Counted from the stretch's first letter, positions 1-9,576 are shown. The stretch is 64,000 nucleotides of DNA from Kastovskya adunca ATA6-11-RM4 (GCA_019359445.1 JAHHHJ010000003.1:124001-188000), one strand, 5' to 3'. Made by a program: numbers and translations. The notes: generated from the sequence alone by a model not told the origin.

Positions 1-465
1 AGTCTTAACCTCTGAAGAAACTTCAATAGCTTTTTCCTTTGAGCTATCTCTGCCAATCAAAGCTTTAATCTCTTCTAGTCTTACATCAACCTCATCACCA
101 GAACACTGAAATACAAGCTGAAAATCATCTCGAACTTTCTGATAAATTCTGATCTCTCTCCCGTTAGTTAGAAGTCCATATCGCACGTTCAAACTCATTA
201 AGTAGCGTTGTAAGCGGCGAACGTGGTTATTTAAGTTTTGATTGGGATGCTTCGCTTCCATCACCACGCTCAACGGCGAATTAGCATCTAGGACGAAAGG
301 AACAACCTGTGTGGCAAAAGCTAAAAAATCTAAACGAATGCTGCCAAAAGTTACCTCTTGGTGCCAAGTGTCGGGAGGATAGCCTAACTGCGGCAGTAAA
401 TACTGGACGATGAGTTTACTTTCTACTTCACTTTCGTTGCGGCAAAGATCCGGATTAAAACTCAA
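1..465 (-). CDS. Type I restriction R-subunit N-terminal-like protein (partial, 3' end outside window)
   Basis: An open frame of 155 codons runs off the left edge of the window. It begins at a TTG preceded by the purine-rich GAAGGAAAAAGAAAG; an upstream ATG is out of frame, and an in-frame stop lies a little further up. The product starts LSFNPDLCRNESEVESKLIV. It contains YLLPQLGY, a conserved core resembling the nuclease fold (RLDFLAFA, then VVMEAKHPN, then RYGLLTNGREIRIYQ) and an acidic tail. This matches the N-terminal domain of HsdR-type restriction subunits, which in cyanobacteria often occurs as a stand-alone protein of unknown role. The D of RLDF and the E-x-K of VVMEAK would be the PD-(D/E)XK catalytic residues. 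I infer a nuclease-fold protein, not a working restriction system: no HsdM or HsdS partner is visible and the C-terminus is missing. Confidence 0.6.
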   Translation of the reverse strand, partial: MSFNPDLCRNESEVESKLIVQYLLPQLGYPPDTWHQEVTFGSIRLDFLAFATQVVPFVLDANSPLSVVMEAKHPNQNLNNHVRRLQRYLMSLNVRYGLLTNGREIRIYQKVRDDFQLVFQCSGDEVDVRLEEIKALIGRDSSKEKAIEVSSEVKT

Positions 466-678
466 CTTTCTTTTTCCTTCATAAAGTTGCCCCTGTCAAA
501 GATAACCTCACACCTCTGAGATCGTCCAACTTAGCGAATGTTAATCCCCCAGGAAGCAGCAGTAATTAAGACAAAACACTTACTCAAGTGCCTTCAGCTA
601 CAGTGAATCCACAAATTTCTCCCCCAACCTGACCACTCCGACTAAGATTAGTAACATCTTCTTTGGATGGCAGGATTG

Positions 679-1569
679 ATGGGATACGTTGTTGCATTAG
701 TCAATATGAAAGGGGGCGTCGGTAAGACAACTACTACCGTCAACCTGGCTGCTTGTTTAGCAAAAGAGCAGGGAATGCGGGTTTTAGTAGTTGATTTGGA
801 TACACAAATCAATGCAACTTTGAGCTTAATACCGCCCTTACATTTTGCCAAAGTCAGGAAAGAGCAACGAACATTAAAACAGTTAATTAATCAAACGCTA
901 CAAGCGGGTAATAAAACAAATACTTCTCCACAAGAGATTATCCTTCACAATATTTGTCAGGTGAAAGGGTTTGATTTAATACCCGGAGATATCGATTTAT
1001 ATAATGATTTTTTGTTAGCTGTAAATCTTTATGCTCAATCTCAGGGAAATCAGCAGGATTTTGAGAAAAATTGGAATCATTTTGAAGATACATTAGTACG
1101 GAATATGATTCTGCCCGTGCGTAACAAGTATGACTTTATTTTGATCGATTTTCCTCCCGGCGATTATCTGCTGACTCGCAGTGGCATTATTGCCAGTGAC
1201 TTTTATATCATTCCGGCGAAACCAGAACCTTTATCGGTTGTTGGCATTGGTATTCTTGAGGGGCGGATCGGTAAGCTTAAAGAAAGCGATCGCACAACGA
1301 TCAATCTCCTTGGCATCGTCTTCTCCTCTCTAGGTCATGCTACCAACATGGCTCCCCGCATCAAAAACCGCGTAGTCACCGAGTTTGGGCAAGACAAAAT
1401 TTTTGATACAGAAATTCCGATGAATGTGGCGGTTGCCAAAGCCGTTGATGAATTTCGACCCGTTGTATTGGCAGATCCCAATGCCGCAGGTGCCAAAGCA
1501 TTCAGCGAGTTAACGCAAGAATTTTTACAAAAACTTTCCAATTTTTTGGCTGCTAACCCATCAACCTAA
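679..1569 (+). CDS. ParA/MinD-family ATPase (orphan, copy 1)
   Basis: A P-loop ATPase of the ParA family. The deviant Walker A motif KGGVGKTT lies about 10 residues from the start, followed by a Walker A'-like VVDLDTQ segment and the Walker B region FILIDFPPGD. An ATG 12 bases upstream (667) is possible; 679 was chosen because the second ParA of the window begins identically (MG-VVA/VIA-VNMKGGVGKT). Such ATPases partition plasmids or chromosomes, or position protein cargo on the nucleoid or membrane. No parB gene or parS-like repeat is nearby, so the cargo is unknown. It is closely related to the second ParA 1.2 kb downstream, and both share the central LLPGDIDLYD / LIPGDIDLYN block, indicating an old duplication. 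Confidence 0.85.
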   Translation: MGYVVALVNMKGGVGKTTTTVNLAACLAKEQGMRVLVVDLDTQINATLSLIPPLHFAKVRKEQRTLKQLINQTLQAGNKTNTSPQEIILHNICQVKGFDLIPGDIDLYNDFLLAVNLYAQSQGNQQDFEKNWNHFEDTLVRNMILPVRNKYDFILIDFPPGDYLLTRSGIIASDFYIIPAKPEPLSVVGIGILEGRIGKLKESDRTTINLLGIVFSSLGHATNMAPRIKNRVVTEFGQDKIFDTEIPMNVAVAKAVDEFRPVVLADPNAAGAKAFSELTQEFLQKLSNFLAANPST

Positions 1570-1816
1570 ATCAATAAAACTGCAACTTTATTGAAAATAA
1601 CCGCTATGGAAGGAAATTCCCAGTAATTATTTCTAAGCGGGATGCGCGTGGCGTTTTACACCCAGTTGCTGATTATTTATTTCATATACGCCTATATTTA
1701 TCTTTTTCTGGCATTAATTACCTCTTAGGTTATACGTCGGTTTCTAGAGGGAATCTCCTCAACGGCTTAGTAACCTGATTTTACATAGGTTAATAAATAA
1801 ACTTTTCGATAAAACA

Positions 1817-2548
1817 ATGTTAGTTCAACGCAATTCTCGACACCGCACAAACAAACTCGTAAGTGCGTTAGGAGTAGTCGCTTTTGGGGCATTAATGACT
1901 ATTTCTGCCTTCCAGAAGACAGCTTCAGCGCAGACACGCTCCCTGTCTTCTGGTGTCAATGACTCAACCTCTAACCTCATCGCTCAATTTCCTCTACCTG
2001 GAAGCGTCACAACTCCTAGTACTACGACAACTCCTGGTACCGTTACACCCGGTGTTCCCGCTACTACAACTACTCCCGGTGTCACGATAACTCCTGGCAT
2101 TACACCCGGTGTTCCCGCTACTAGAACTACTCCCGGTGTTGTGACGCCAACTCTTCCCGGCACTACAACCCTTCCTGGTGTTGTGACGCCAACTCTTCCC
2201 GGCACTACAACCCTTCCCGGCGTCACGACAACTCCTGGTACAGTTACACCTGGCGTTCCCGCTACTACAACTACTCCCGGTGTTGTAACGCCAACTCTTC
2301 CTGGCACTACAAGCCTTCCCGGTGTTGTCCCCCCTGCTGGCAGTGTGATACCTACAACTCCTGCCCCTATAGCGCCTGTTAACCCGGCGAACAGCGCCAT
2401 CCCCATCAACCCTGGAACTCCTACCTCTCCTGGTGGCTTTACTTCCGTTACGCCTGTAGGCGGTACACCTACCACCGGAACTACAACCGCTCCCAGCAAT
2501 TTCCCGGCGACAAGTGGTGCCGCTGGCAGTACTTCTGGTGGTTTCTAA
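1817..2548 (+). CDS. Secreted Pro/Thr-rich repeat protein
   Basis: A 243-residue low-complexity protein. The first 39 residues look like a signal peptide: a basic N-terminus (RNSRHRTNK), a hydrophobic core (ALGVVAFGALMTISAF) and TASAQ at the likely cleavage site. The rest is built from imperfect repeats rich in Thr, Pro, Gly and Val such as TTTPGVVTPTLPGT, with Ser/Gly at the end. No enzymatic motif is present. Such proteins are usually exported and extended, possibly glycosylated, at the cell surface or in the sheath. It lies between the two ParA genes in the same direction and is followed by a terminator-like hairpin. The repetitive DNA also leaves a long open frame on the opposite strand, which is a composition artefact. 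Confidence 0.7.
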   Translation: MLVQRNSRHRTNKLVSALGVVAFGALMTISAFQKTASAQTRSLSSGVNDSTSNLIAQFPLPGSVTTPSTTTTPGTVTPGVPATTTTPGVTITPGITPGVPATRTTPGVVTPTLPGTTTLPGVVTPTLPGTTTLPGVTTTPGTVTPGVPATTTTPGVVTPTLPGTTSLPGVVPPAGSVIPTTPAPIAPVNPANSAIPINPGTPTSPGGFTSVTPVGGTPTTGTTTAPSNFPATSGAAGSTSGGF

Positions 2549-2580
2549 GCCCGTTATTAGTTCTCTCTGGGAAAAAAGAA

Positions 2581-2602
2581 AAGCCTGTCACCGCAGGCTT
2601 TT
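2581..2602 (+). terminator. Rho-independent terminator-like hairpin
   Basis: A perfect 7-bp stem AAGCCTG / CAGGCTT with a 6-base loop is followed by TT and G; it is preceded by an A-rich run, so it could work on both strands. It lies 32 bases after the stop of the Pro/Thr-rich protein gene. Confidence 0.6.
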
Positions 2603-2809
2603 GTCTGTCAGAGCCTGTTTGGAAAGCTGATAAGCTCACCGCCGCTCATACATGCACAGGTTGTAAAAGCCGGGAAGAAGCTAACTTCTATTGCCGCTCA
2701 AGTCAGATCCCGCATTATGATGTAGAGTGCAACAGCAGCTCAGGAACGAAATTAAACCTGAAGCTCGCTTAGATAACATCCAGCAGAGTTTTTGAAGGGG
2801 ATTATATTC

Positions 2810-3748
2810 ATGGGGCTTGTCATTGCCACAGTAAATATGAAAGGCGGCGTTGGTAAGACAACTCTCACGGTAAACTTGGCAACTTCTCTAGCAAAAAACC
2901 ATCAAAAGCGGGTGCTAGTTGTTGACTTGGATACACAAATCAGTGCGACGCTCAGTTTGATCCCGCCTCAGGAGTTTGCAAAGGCAAGGCGAGAAAGAAG
3001 GACGCTGAGTCATCTTATTTACCAATCCATCAGACCTAAAAGCCAATCAAAATATTCAATCCGAGATATCATCAAACCCTATATTTGTAGTGTAAAACAG
3101 CTCGATTTATTGCCGGGGGATATTGACCTTTATGACGAGTATCTAGTCTCAGAAATGCTGCATAAGCAAGCAGTTGTTGAGGGTAAAGGTGATTTTAATG
3201 AAGTTTGGAATCAATTTGAAAAACAGCTCATTCGAGGTATTTTAGAGCCAATTATTGATGATTATGATTTCATCATTTTGGACTGTGCTCCTGGCTATAA
3301 CCTGTTAACACGCAGTGGAATTGTGGGCAGTGATTTTTATTTGTTGCCTGCAAGACCTGAACCTTTGTCTATTATTGGTATTCAACTGCTAGAACGGAGA
3401 ATTGCGAAACTTAGAGAAAGTCATGGGATTGATAGTCCGTTGAACCTGCGCTTACTGGGGATAGTTTTCATCCTCTCTGGCGGTTTGATTGGCAGGTATT
3501 ACAAACAGGTAATGCAACGGGTGACGGATGATTTTAGCCCAGCACAACTGTTTAAAAACCGTATCCCTATGGACGTTAATGTCGCTAAAGCGGTTGATAG
3601 CTTCACTCCAGCAGTTTTGGCAACGCCGAATTCTTCTGGAGCGAGAGCATTTACAAAATTAAGTGAAGAATTTTTGCAAAAGTTAGAAGTATCTGGCAAT
3701 CTTTATCAGGCAGACCAAAACAAGGTGAATTTGTCAAATCTTGACTAA
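2810..3748 (+). CDS. ParA/MinD-family ATPase (orphan, copy 2)
   Basis: A 312-residue ParA-like ATPase with KGGVGKTT near the start, VVDLDTQ next, and Walker B FIILDCAPG. The ATG at 2810 has a good ribosome-binding site (AAGGGG, 9 bases upstream), so the longer frame opening with a TTG at 2792 is rejected. Compared with copy 1 the order of motifs and the block LLPGDIDLYD are conserved, as is the C-terminal region NRIPMDVNVAKAVD. As in copy 1, no ParB partner follows; the next gene is the convergent ileS. The role is inferred only from the family: nucleotide-dependent positioning of an unknown cargo. Confidence 0.85.
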   Translation: MGLVIATVNMKGGVGKTTLTVNLATSLAKNHQKRVLVVDLDTQISATLSLIPPQEFAKARRERRTLSHLIYQSIRPKSQSKYSIRDIIKPYICSVKQLDLLPGDIDLYDEYLVSEMLHKQAVVEGKGDFNEVWNQFEKQLIRGILEPIIDDYDFIILDCAPGYNLLTRSGIVGSDFYLLPARPEPLSIIGIQLLERRIAKLRESHGIDSPLNLRLLGIVFILSGGLIGRYYKQVMQRVTDDFSPAQLFKNRIPMDVNVAKAVDSFTPAVLATPNSSGARAFTKLSEEFLQKLEVSGNLYQADQNKVNLSNLD

Positions 3749-3820
3749 GCTGTTTGATTTTCAATGGATTTCAACTGGGCTTGTTGACAATCCAATGGAA
3801 TTTTTAGAACAGTAGTTTTG

Positions 3821-3846
3821 GTGGGTTACGGCTGGGCGTAACCCAC
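3821..3846. terminator. Hairpin between convergent genes
   Basis: A perfect 10-bp inverted repeat GTGGGTTACG / CGTAACCCAC with a 6-base loop sits between the stop of parA copy 2 and the stop of ileS, preceded by TTTT. It is likely a bidirectional terminator. The same GTGGGTTACG core is a common dispersed cyanobacterial palindrome. Confidence 0.6.
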
Positions 3847-3878
3847 TAGATGGTGTTGATTTAGTCTGGGTGCTGGGG

Positions 3879-6752
3879 TTAGAATTCACCAACTAATGCT
3901 GCATTGCAGCGTTCGCAAATCAAGGGATGTTCTGACGATTCGCCAACGTGGGTGGAGTAGTTCCAGCAGCGATCGCATTTTTCCCCTTCTGCTTTTGTCA
4001 CTCCTACGGAAAACCGCTCTGAGTGTAGGCTATATTCCGTCTGGATTGTTTCCGGGGAGTCTAGCAGTTCCACCTGGGACGCTAAGAACAGATAGCGCAA
4101 CTCATCAACCCGATTACCACTCAGGCTATCTTGGGGATTGAGCGTCTCTAGCTGTTGTCTTAAGGAGCGATCGCTTACGTGGAGTAGTACCTTCGCCTCT
4201 AGTGATGAGCCAATCATCTTCTCCGCCCTGGCTTGCTCCATCACCTTATTAACCTCAGTGCGGATTTGCCGTAGGGTTGTCCAAGAGGCGGCTAATTCTG
4301 GTTTATTCCACTCGTCTTCCATCTTCACCCAGCCGGACTCAAATACCGATTGGTAGGGCGTTTTGTAGGGGAGGTACTGCCAGATATCCTCTGCCATGTG
4401 ACAGAGTACGGGAGCGATCGCATGAGCCAAATTTTCTAACGCGATCGCTAGCACGGTTTGACAACTGCGACGGCGTGGGGAGTAGAGATCGCTGATATAG
4501 AGCCGATCTTTGGCAATATCTAGATAGAAATTCGATAAATCCACAACGCAGAAATTCTGCACCGTCTGGAAAAAGCGGAAGAACTGGTAACTCTCAAAGG
4601 CATCTGTGACTTCACTAAACACCTCCGTCATCCGGTGCAGCATATAGCGGTCAAGTTCGGGAAGCTGCTCATAAGGTACCGCCTGGGTAGCCGGGTCAAA
4701 GTCGTGTAGATTGCCGAGCAAGAACCGGGCAGTATTGCGGATTTTCCCGCGCACATCCCCCATCTGCTTGAGGATCGTCTTCCCAATCGGCACATCTGAG
4801 GAGTAATCGACCGACGACACCCACAAGCGCAGCACATCTGCACCGTAGGGAGGGTCTTGTTTGTGATTTTTGCCCCCCTCAATAATCATTGCCGGATCGA
4901 CGACATTCCCCAGAGATTTGCTCATCTTGCGACCGTTCTCATCCAAGACAAAGCCATGGGTTAAGACAGTTTTGTAAGGAGCAATGCCGTTCGTTGCCAC
5001 ACTAGTGAGCAAACTAGACTGGAACCAACCCCGATGTTGGTCTGAACCTTCCAGATACATATCCACCGGATAGCGCAATTCCTGCCGTTGCTCTGCCACC
5101 GCCGCCCAAGAGGAGCCGGAGTCAAACCAAACATCCATCGTATCGGTGCCTTTGCGGTAGGTTTTACCGTTGTTGCGGTATTGTTCCGGTAACAGTTCTG
5201 CTACCGACATCTCCCACCAAGCATCGGAGCCTTTTTCAGCGATAATGGCTTGGACGTGGGCAATTGTCTCCTCATTGAGCAGGTGTTCGTTGGTTTCCTC
5301 GTCATAAAACACCGGAATGGGAACACCCCAACTCCGTTGGCGAGAGATACACCAATCTGAGCGATCGCTTACCATCGGTGTGATCCGGTTTTCCCCTTGG
5401 GGTGGAATCCATTTCACCGATGCGATCGCCTGCAATGCCTGATCCCGGAAACCCTCAACGCTGGCAAACCATTGTTCCGTCGCCCGGAAGATTGTCGGCT
5501 CCTTTGTGCGCCAGTCGTAAGGATACTTATGGACATACGCCTCTTCCTTAAGCAGGGAAGCGGCTAGCTCAAGTGCCTTAATGATTGCCTCATTGGCATC
5601 CTTCAGCACATTTAACCCCGCAAACTCTCCAGCTTCTGAAGTGAAGTTCCCCCGATCATCCACAGGCGCAAGAATCGGCAAGCCATAGCGCTGACCCACA
5701 ATATAGTCTTCCTGACCGTGACCGGGAGCCGTGTGTACTAAGCCTGTACCTGAGTCCGTGGTGATGTAATCGCCACCGATGACAATCGGGCTTTCCCGGT
5801 CAAATAGCGGATGCTTGTAGGTGCAATGTTCCAACGCCTGTCCTGGCATTGTCGCCTTCACCGTCAGTGGCGTCCCAAATTTTTCCGACAACTGTTCCAC
5901 CAAATCCGCCGCCACAATCAGGTATTTGGCTGGAGTTTCGGTGCCCACTTGCACCACGGCATAGTTGAGTTCTGGATTGACGGCAACGGCAAGATTACCA
6001 GGAATTGTCCAAGGCGTCGTTGTCCAGATAGCGACACCCAAATTCGGTAGTAACGGCTCTAACACCTCTTTGACCGCATCTGCTGCCTTTGTCATCCTAA
6101 AAGCCGCGTAGATGCTGCGTGAGGTATGTCCTTCTGGATATTCCAGCTCCGCTTCCGCCAGCGCCGTTTGCGAACTGGGACTCCAGTGTACTGGCTTCAA
6201 GCCGCGATAGATATAACCCTTTAAGAGCATCTGACCAAAAACACCAATTTGCGCGGCTTCGTACTCTGGCGCGAGAGTTAAGTAAGGATGCTCCCAGTCT
6301 CCCCAAACGCCATAACGTTTAAAGCTCTGGCGTTGTTGGTCAACGGTTTTCAAAGCAAAGTTTCGCGCTTTGCGGCGTAGTTTCAATGGTGTGAGCTGTT
6401 GCCGATCTTCTGTCTCCATGTTTTGCAAAACTTTCAGCTCAATGGGTAAGCCATGGCAATCCCAACCTGGCACGTAACGCACCTTACGTCCGCGCAACAA
6501 CTGATATTTGTTGATAATGTCTTTGAGGGTTTTATTGAGCGCATGACCCATATGCAGCGAACCATTGGCATAGGGGGGGCCGTCATGCAAAACAAAAATC
6601 TCACCCTTGTTGTTTTGTGACAGTTGCTCGTAAATCTGGTGTTCTGCCCAAAATTGTTGTAGTTCCGGCTCGCGGCGAGTGGCATTTGCCCGCATGTCGA
6701 ATTGGGTTTTGGGCAGGTTGACGGTTTCTTTATAGGATTTTGCTGCTGTCAC
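3879..6752 (-). CDS. ileS: Isoleucyl-tRNA synthetase
   Basis: Charges tRNA-Ile with isoleucine in the cytoplasm and edits mischarged valine. A class I synthetase with the HIGH-type motif HMGH in PPYANGSLHMGH, a CP1 editing domain, WCISRQRSWGVPIP, and the KMSKS signature in GRKMSKSLGN. The C-terminus carries a zinc-finger region with CDRCWNY and CERCNAAL, typical of the bacterial enzyme. A GTG at 6752 is preferred as start because family members begin directly with a segment like TAAKSYKETVNLP; the frame stays open to a TTG at 6815, but those 21 extra residues look unlike the family. About 957 residues, normal for the family. Convergent with parA copy 2. Confidence 0.95.
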   Translation of the reverse strand: MTAAKSYKETVNLPKTQFDMRANATRREPELQQFWAEHQIYEQLSQNNKGEIFVLHDGPPYANGSLHMGHALNKTLKDIINKYQLLRGRKVRYVPGWDCHGLPIELKVLQNMETEDRQQLTPLKLRRKARNFALKTVDQQRQSFKRYGVWGDWEHPYLTLAPEYEAAQIGVFGQMLLKGYIYRGLKPVHWSPSSQTALAEAELEYPEGHTSRSIYAAFRMTKAADAVKEVLEPLLPNLGVAIWTTTPWTIPGNLAVAVNPELNYAVVQVGTETPAKYLIVAADLVEQLSEKFGTPLTVKATMPGQALEHCTYKHPLFDRESPIVIGGDYITTDSGTGLVHTAPGHGQEDYIVGQRYGLPILAPVDDRGNFTSEAGEFAGLNVLKDANEAIIKALELAASLLKEEAYVHKYPYDWRTKEPTIFRATEQWFASVEGFRDQALQAIASVKWIPPQGENRITPMVSDRSDWCISRQRSWGVPIPVFYDEETNEHLLNEETIAHVQAIIAEKGSDAWWEMSVAELLPEQYRNNGKTYRKGTDTMDVWFDSGSSWAAVAEQRQELRYPVDMYLEGSDQHRGWFQSSLLTSVATNGIAPYKTVLTHGFVLDENGRKMSKSLGNVVDPAMIIEGGKNHKQDPPYGADVLRLWVSSVDYSSDVPIGKTILKQMGDVRGKIRNTARFLLGNLHDFDPATQAVPYEQLPELDRYMLHRMTEVFSEVTDAFESYQFFRFFQTVQNFCVVDLSNFYLDIAKDRLYISDLYSPRRRSCQTVLAIALENLAHAIAPVLCHMAEDIWQYLPYKTPYQSVFESGWVKMEDEWNKPELAASWTTLRQIRTEVNKVMEQARAEKMIGSSLEAKVLLHVSDRSLRQQLETLNPQDSLSGNRVDELRYLFLASQVELLDSPETIQTEYSLHSERFSVGVTKAEGEKCDRCWNYSTHVGESSEHPLICERCNAALVGEF

Positions 6753-6941
6753 AGTCTTACAAAAGTAGAGGGGTGGTACTGAAGAAGCGTTTAACGAAAG
6801 GCAAGTCGTTGTCAAGTCTGAAGTGTAAAGGATGAAGGAAGTTGGGGTGCAAAATCAATTCATCCTCTTAATTTTTCACTTCAGATCTGCTTTCATCCTT
6901 AGGGGATTCTCTCCATTATCTGTGAGAACTTTCCAGGCGCT

Positions 6942-7862
6942 TCAAGCTTGCTCTGGGGGATGATCACCTTCAGTGGATGGAGATGGAGTTGATGGGGGAA
7001 GTTCGGTTTTAGCTTGTCTATCTTTGACATCGCCTACACCTGGGTCTTCAGCCGGGGGAGCCAGTTCTGATTCCGGTGCAATTTCTTCGGCTGGTATCCT
7101 TACTGCCTTTCCCTCATGGGGTTGGGCATCCTCTACCAGTTCTGCATCCGGAGCCTCAGGGCGAACTAGTTCAGGAGACTCTGACATTTCAGTGTCGCCT
7201 GTTGTTACGTCCGTCTCTACGGTAGCAGTTTCCTCAACAGTAGGCGTTGTCTCTTCTGGTGCAGGTGCTGTCGGGGACGTTGTATTGTCGATAGCTGTCT
7301 CTACGGTAGCCGTTTCCTCAACAGTAGGCGTTGTCTCTTGTAGTGCAGGTGCTGTCGGGGACGTTGTATTGTCGATAATCGTAACTGTTGGGGAGCTGGC
7401 TGTAGGCTCCGTTGGGGTTTGGGGTGCCTTTTGGCTCTCTACAGTCTTGACTGCACTACTGGTTGTTTCAACGGTGGTCGTTGTACCTGTTTGTGGTTGT
7501 CGGCGAAGCAAGCCGCTAACTCGCTCTGTCAAGGGTTGAGCTAACTTAGTCAGGGAGAAGCCTTGAATTTTTTCTTCAACTTCGGGAGAAATCTCAGTTT
7601 TCTCTTGGGGCGAGGTCTGTTCGTGTCGCAAGTTAAAGGTTTGCCAACCTAACCAACCGATTAAGGACACACTCGCCACTTGACCGAGGAGTACACCGCC
7701 AGTGATGCGTCCTGCACATGCCCATAGGGCTAAGGCATAAAATAGCCCAACTCCACTCCAATAAAAATCATTTTTGCGATGGACTTCCGGAAAAAAGAAA
7801 GCCGCCATGTACATTGCAAAGCTTCCAAGACCAACGGTAAGCGCCAGGATATATGCCAACAT
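6942..7862 (-). CDS. Ycf66 family protein
   Basis: The N-terminal 80 residues match the Ycf66 family of cyanobacteria and plastids: three or four hydrophobic segments including GLGSFAMYMAAFFFPEVHRK and DFYWSGVGLFYALALWA, then GRITGGVLLGQVASVSL. The function of Ycf66 is not established; a thylakoid or plasma membrane location is expected. The C-terminal two thirds is a long Pro/Thr/Glu-rich acidic tail without fold motifs, and it contains an almost exact 28-residue duplication (see the repeat entry). The tail is longer than in many homologues. It is divergent from gnd, with a 225-base shared upstream region. Confidence 0.85.
   Translation of the reverse strand: MLAYILALTVGLGSFAMYMAAFFFPEVHRKNDFYWSGVGLFYALALWACAGRITGGVLLGQVASVSLIGWLGWQTFNLRHEQTSPQEKTEISPEVEEKIQGFSLTKLAQPLTERVSGLLRRQPQTGTTTTVETTSSAVKTVESQKAPQTPTEPTASSPTVTIIDNTTSPTAPALQETTPTVEETATVETAIDNTTSPTAPAPEETTPTVEETATVETDVTTGDTEMSESPELVRPEAPDAELVEDAQPHEGKAVRIPAEEIAPESELAPPAEDPGVGDVKDRQAKTELPPSTPSPSTEGDHPPEQA
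7213..7380. repeat. 84-bp tandem duplication inside the ycf66-like gene
   Basis: Two adjacent copies of an 84-base unit beginning GTCTCTACGGTAGC are nearly identical. The unit is a multiple of three, so it adds 28 residues (TSPTAPA-ETTPTVEETATVE) to the disordered tail without changing the frame. Confidence 0.8.
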
Positions 7863-8087
7863 TTCGGGGGGACTCCTTAATGTGCGTCTTTACGGTGATT
7901 TCTGTCGTTCTATATACAAATACCAATTAATCGGTAAGTAACGGCTAATCAATCACTCGATCAACAGATGTTTGAGCTAAGCGATCGCTCTTAAGGTCTT
8001 TTTTAGATAACAATCTTGGGGATCGGGATACCCTGAAGGTAATTTGTCTCTTTTGACAAAAATTAGCAGAGTTTACAGCAGAGTTTT

Positions 8088-9536
8088 ATGTCACAACCAA
8101 GCTTCGGCGTGATTGGTCTAGCCGTCATGGGAGAAAACCTAGCACTGAATGTAGAAAGCAGAGGTTTTCCTGTCGCCGTTTATAATCGCACCGCTGCCAA
8201 AACCGAAGAGTTTATGGCAAAGCGTGCACCAGGCAAGAACGTTACAGCCACCTATTCGGTGGAAGAATTTGTCAATGCCCTGGAACGTCCTCGCAAAATT
8301 CTGGTGATGGTGAAAGCAGGAAAGCCAGTTGATGCAGTTATCGCTCAACTCAAACCCCTACTCGATCCGGGAGATATGATCATTGACGGTGGCAACTCTC
8401 TCTACAACGATACAGAGCGACGCACCCAAGAATTGGAAGCCACAGGACTCGGATTTGTCGGCATGGGCGTCAGTGGCGGTGAAGAAGGTGCCTTGCACGG
8501 CCCAAGCTTGATGCCAGGAGGCACTGATACCGCTTACCAAGAGTTAGAGCCAATCCTCACGAAGATTGCCGCACAAGTGCCTGACGGGGCTTGTGTGACC
8601 TACATTGGCCCCGGTGGTGCCGGACACTACGTCAAGATGGTGCACAACGGCATTGAGTATGGCGACATGCAATTGATTGCTGAAGCCTACGATTTGCTCA
8701 AGAATGTGGTGGGGCTGAACCACCATCAGTTACATGAGGTGTTTAGTGAATGGAACACCACGGCAGAGCTGGATTCATTTCTCGTTGAAATTACGGCGGA
8801 TATCTTCCGGTATATTGAGGCGGGATCGGAGCAACCTCTAGTGGAGGTGATTCTCGATTCGGCGGGACAAAAGGGAACCGGACGCTGGACAGTGGTGAGT
8901 TCCTTAGAGTTGGGCATACCGATCCCCACCATTTACGCGGCAGTGAACGCCCGCGTGATGTCGTCTTATAAGCAAGAGCGCGTAGCGGCATCAAAAGAGT
9001 TGCCAGGACCAACAGGCAAGTATGACGGCGACGCCAAAGCTTTGATCAACAAAATTCGCGATGCGCTCTATTGCTCGAAGATGTGTTCCTACGCTCAGGG
9101 AATGGCACTCATGAGCAAGGCATCAGAGGAGTTTGGCTACAACATAGATTTGTCGGAAACTGCCAGAATTTGGAAAGGTGGCTGTATTATCCGGGCGGGT
9201 TTCCTCGGATTGATTCAAAAGGCGTTCCAGGACAATCCGAAGCTGCCTAACCTACTGTTAGCGCCTGAGTTTAAGCAAAGCATCCTCGATCGTCAGGAGT
9301 CTTGGCGAGAGGTGCTGGCAATCTCAAACAATCTAGGGATTCCGGTTCCGGCGTTTAGTGCGTCTTTAGATTACTTCGATAGTTATCGCCGCGATCGCCT
9401 GCCGCAAAACCTCACCCAAGCCCAACGCGACTACTTCGGTGCCCACACCTACGAGCGCATTGATAAAGAAGGTCTCTTCCACACTGAATGGACGCAGACT
9501 GACAAAGAATCCCTACAACTAGGAAGCACAGATTAG
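8088..9536 (+). CDS. gnd: 6-phosphogluconate dehydrogenase (decarboxylating)
   Basis: Oxidises 6-phosphogluconate to ribulose 5-phosphate and CO2 with NADP+ in the oxidative pentose phosphate pathway, the main source of NADPH in the dark in cyanobacteria. The Rossmann motif GVIGLAVMGENLALN is at the N-terminus, the substrate-binding GGNSLYNDTERR about residue 99, and the catalytic-lysine region GGAGHYVKMVHNGIEYGDMQ about residue 175. The C-terminal domain ends in the usual tail (FGAHTYERIDKEGLFHTEW). 482 residues, the normal length. Monocistronic: a strong terminator follows and the hybrid kinase is convergent. Confidence 0.96.
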   Translation: MSQPSFGVIGLAVMGENLALNVESRGFPVAVYNRTAAKTEEFMAKRAPGKNVTATYSVEEFVNALERPRKILVMVKAGKPVDAVIAQLKPLLDPGDMIIDGGNSLYNDTERRTQELEATGLGFVGMGVSGGEEGALHGPSLMPGGTDTAYQELEPILTKIAAQVPDGACVTYIGPGGAGHYVKMVHNGIEYGDMQLIAEAYDLLKNVVGLNHHQLHEVFSEWNTTAELDSFLVEITADIFRYIEAGSEQPLVEVILDSAGQKGTGRWTVVSSLELGIPIPTIYAAVNARVMSSYKQERVAASKELPGPTGKYDGDAKALINKIRDALYCSKMCSYAQGMALMSKASEEFGYNIDLSETARIWKGGCIIRAGFLGLIQKAFQDNPKLPNLLLAPEFKQSILDRQESWREVLAISNNLGIPVPAFSASLDYFDSYRRDRLPQNLTQAQRDYFGAHTYERIDKEGLFHTEWTQTDKESLQLGSTD

Positions 9537-9576
9537 TCAGTTGTAGTTGTCCACGAGTAATGGTCAGTTGCTAATT

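Noticed and set aside
1984-2499. Long minus-strand frame rich in Gly/Val/Pro
   Set aside because: Mirror image of the Pro/Thr repeat gene; the repetitive composition keeps the other strand open.
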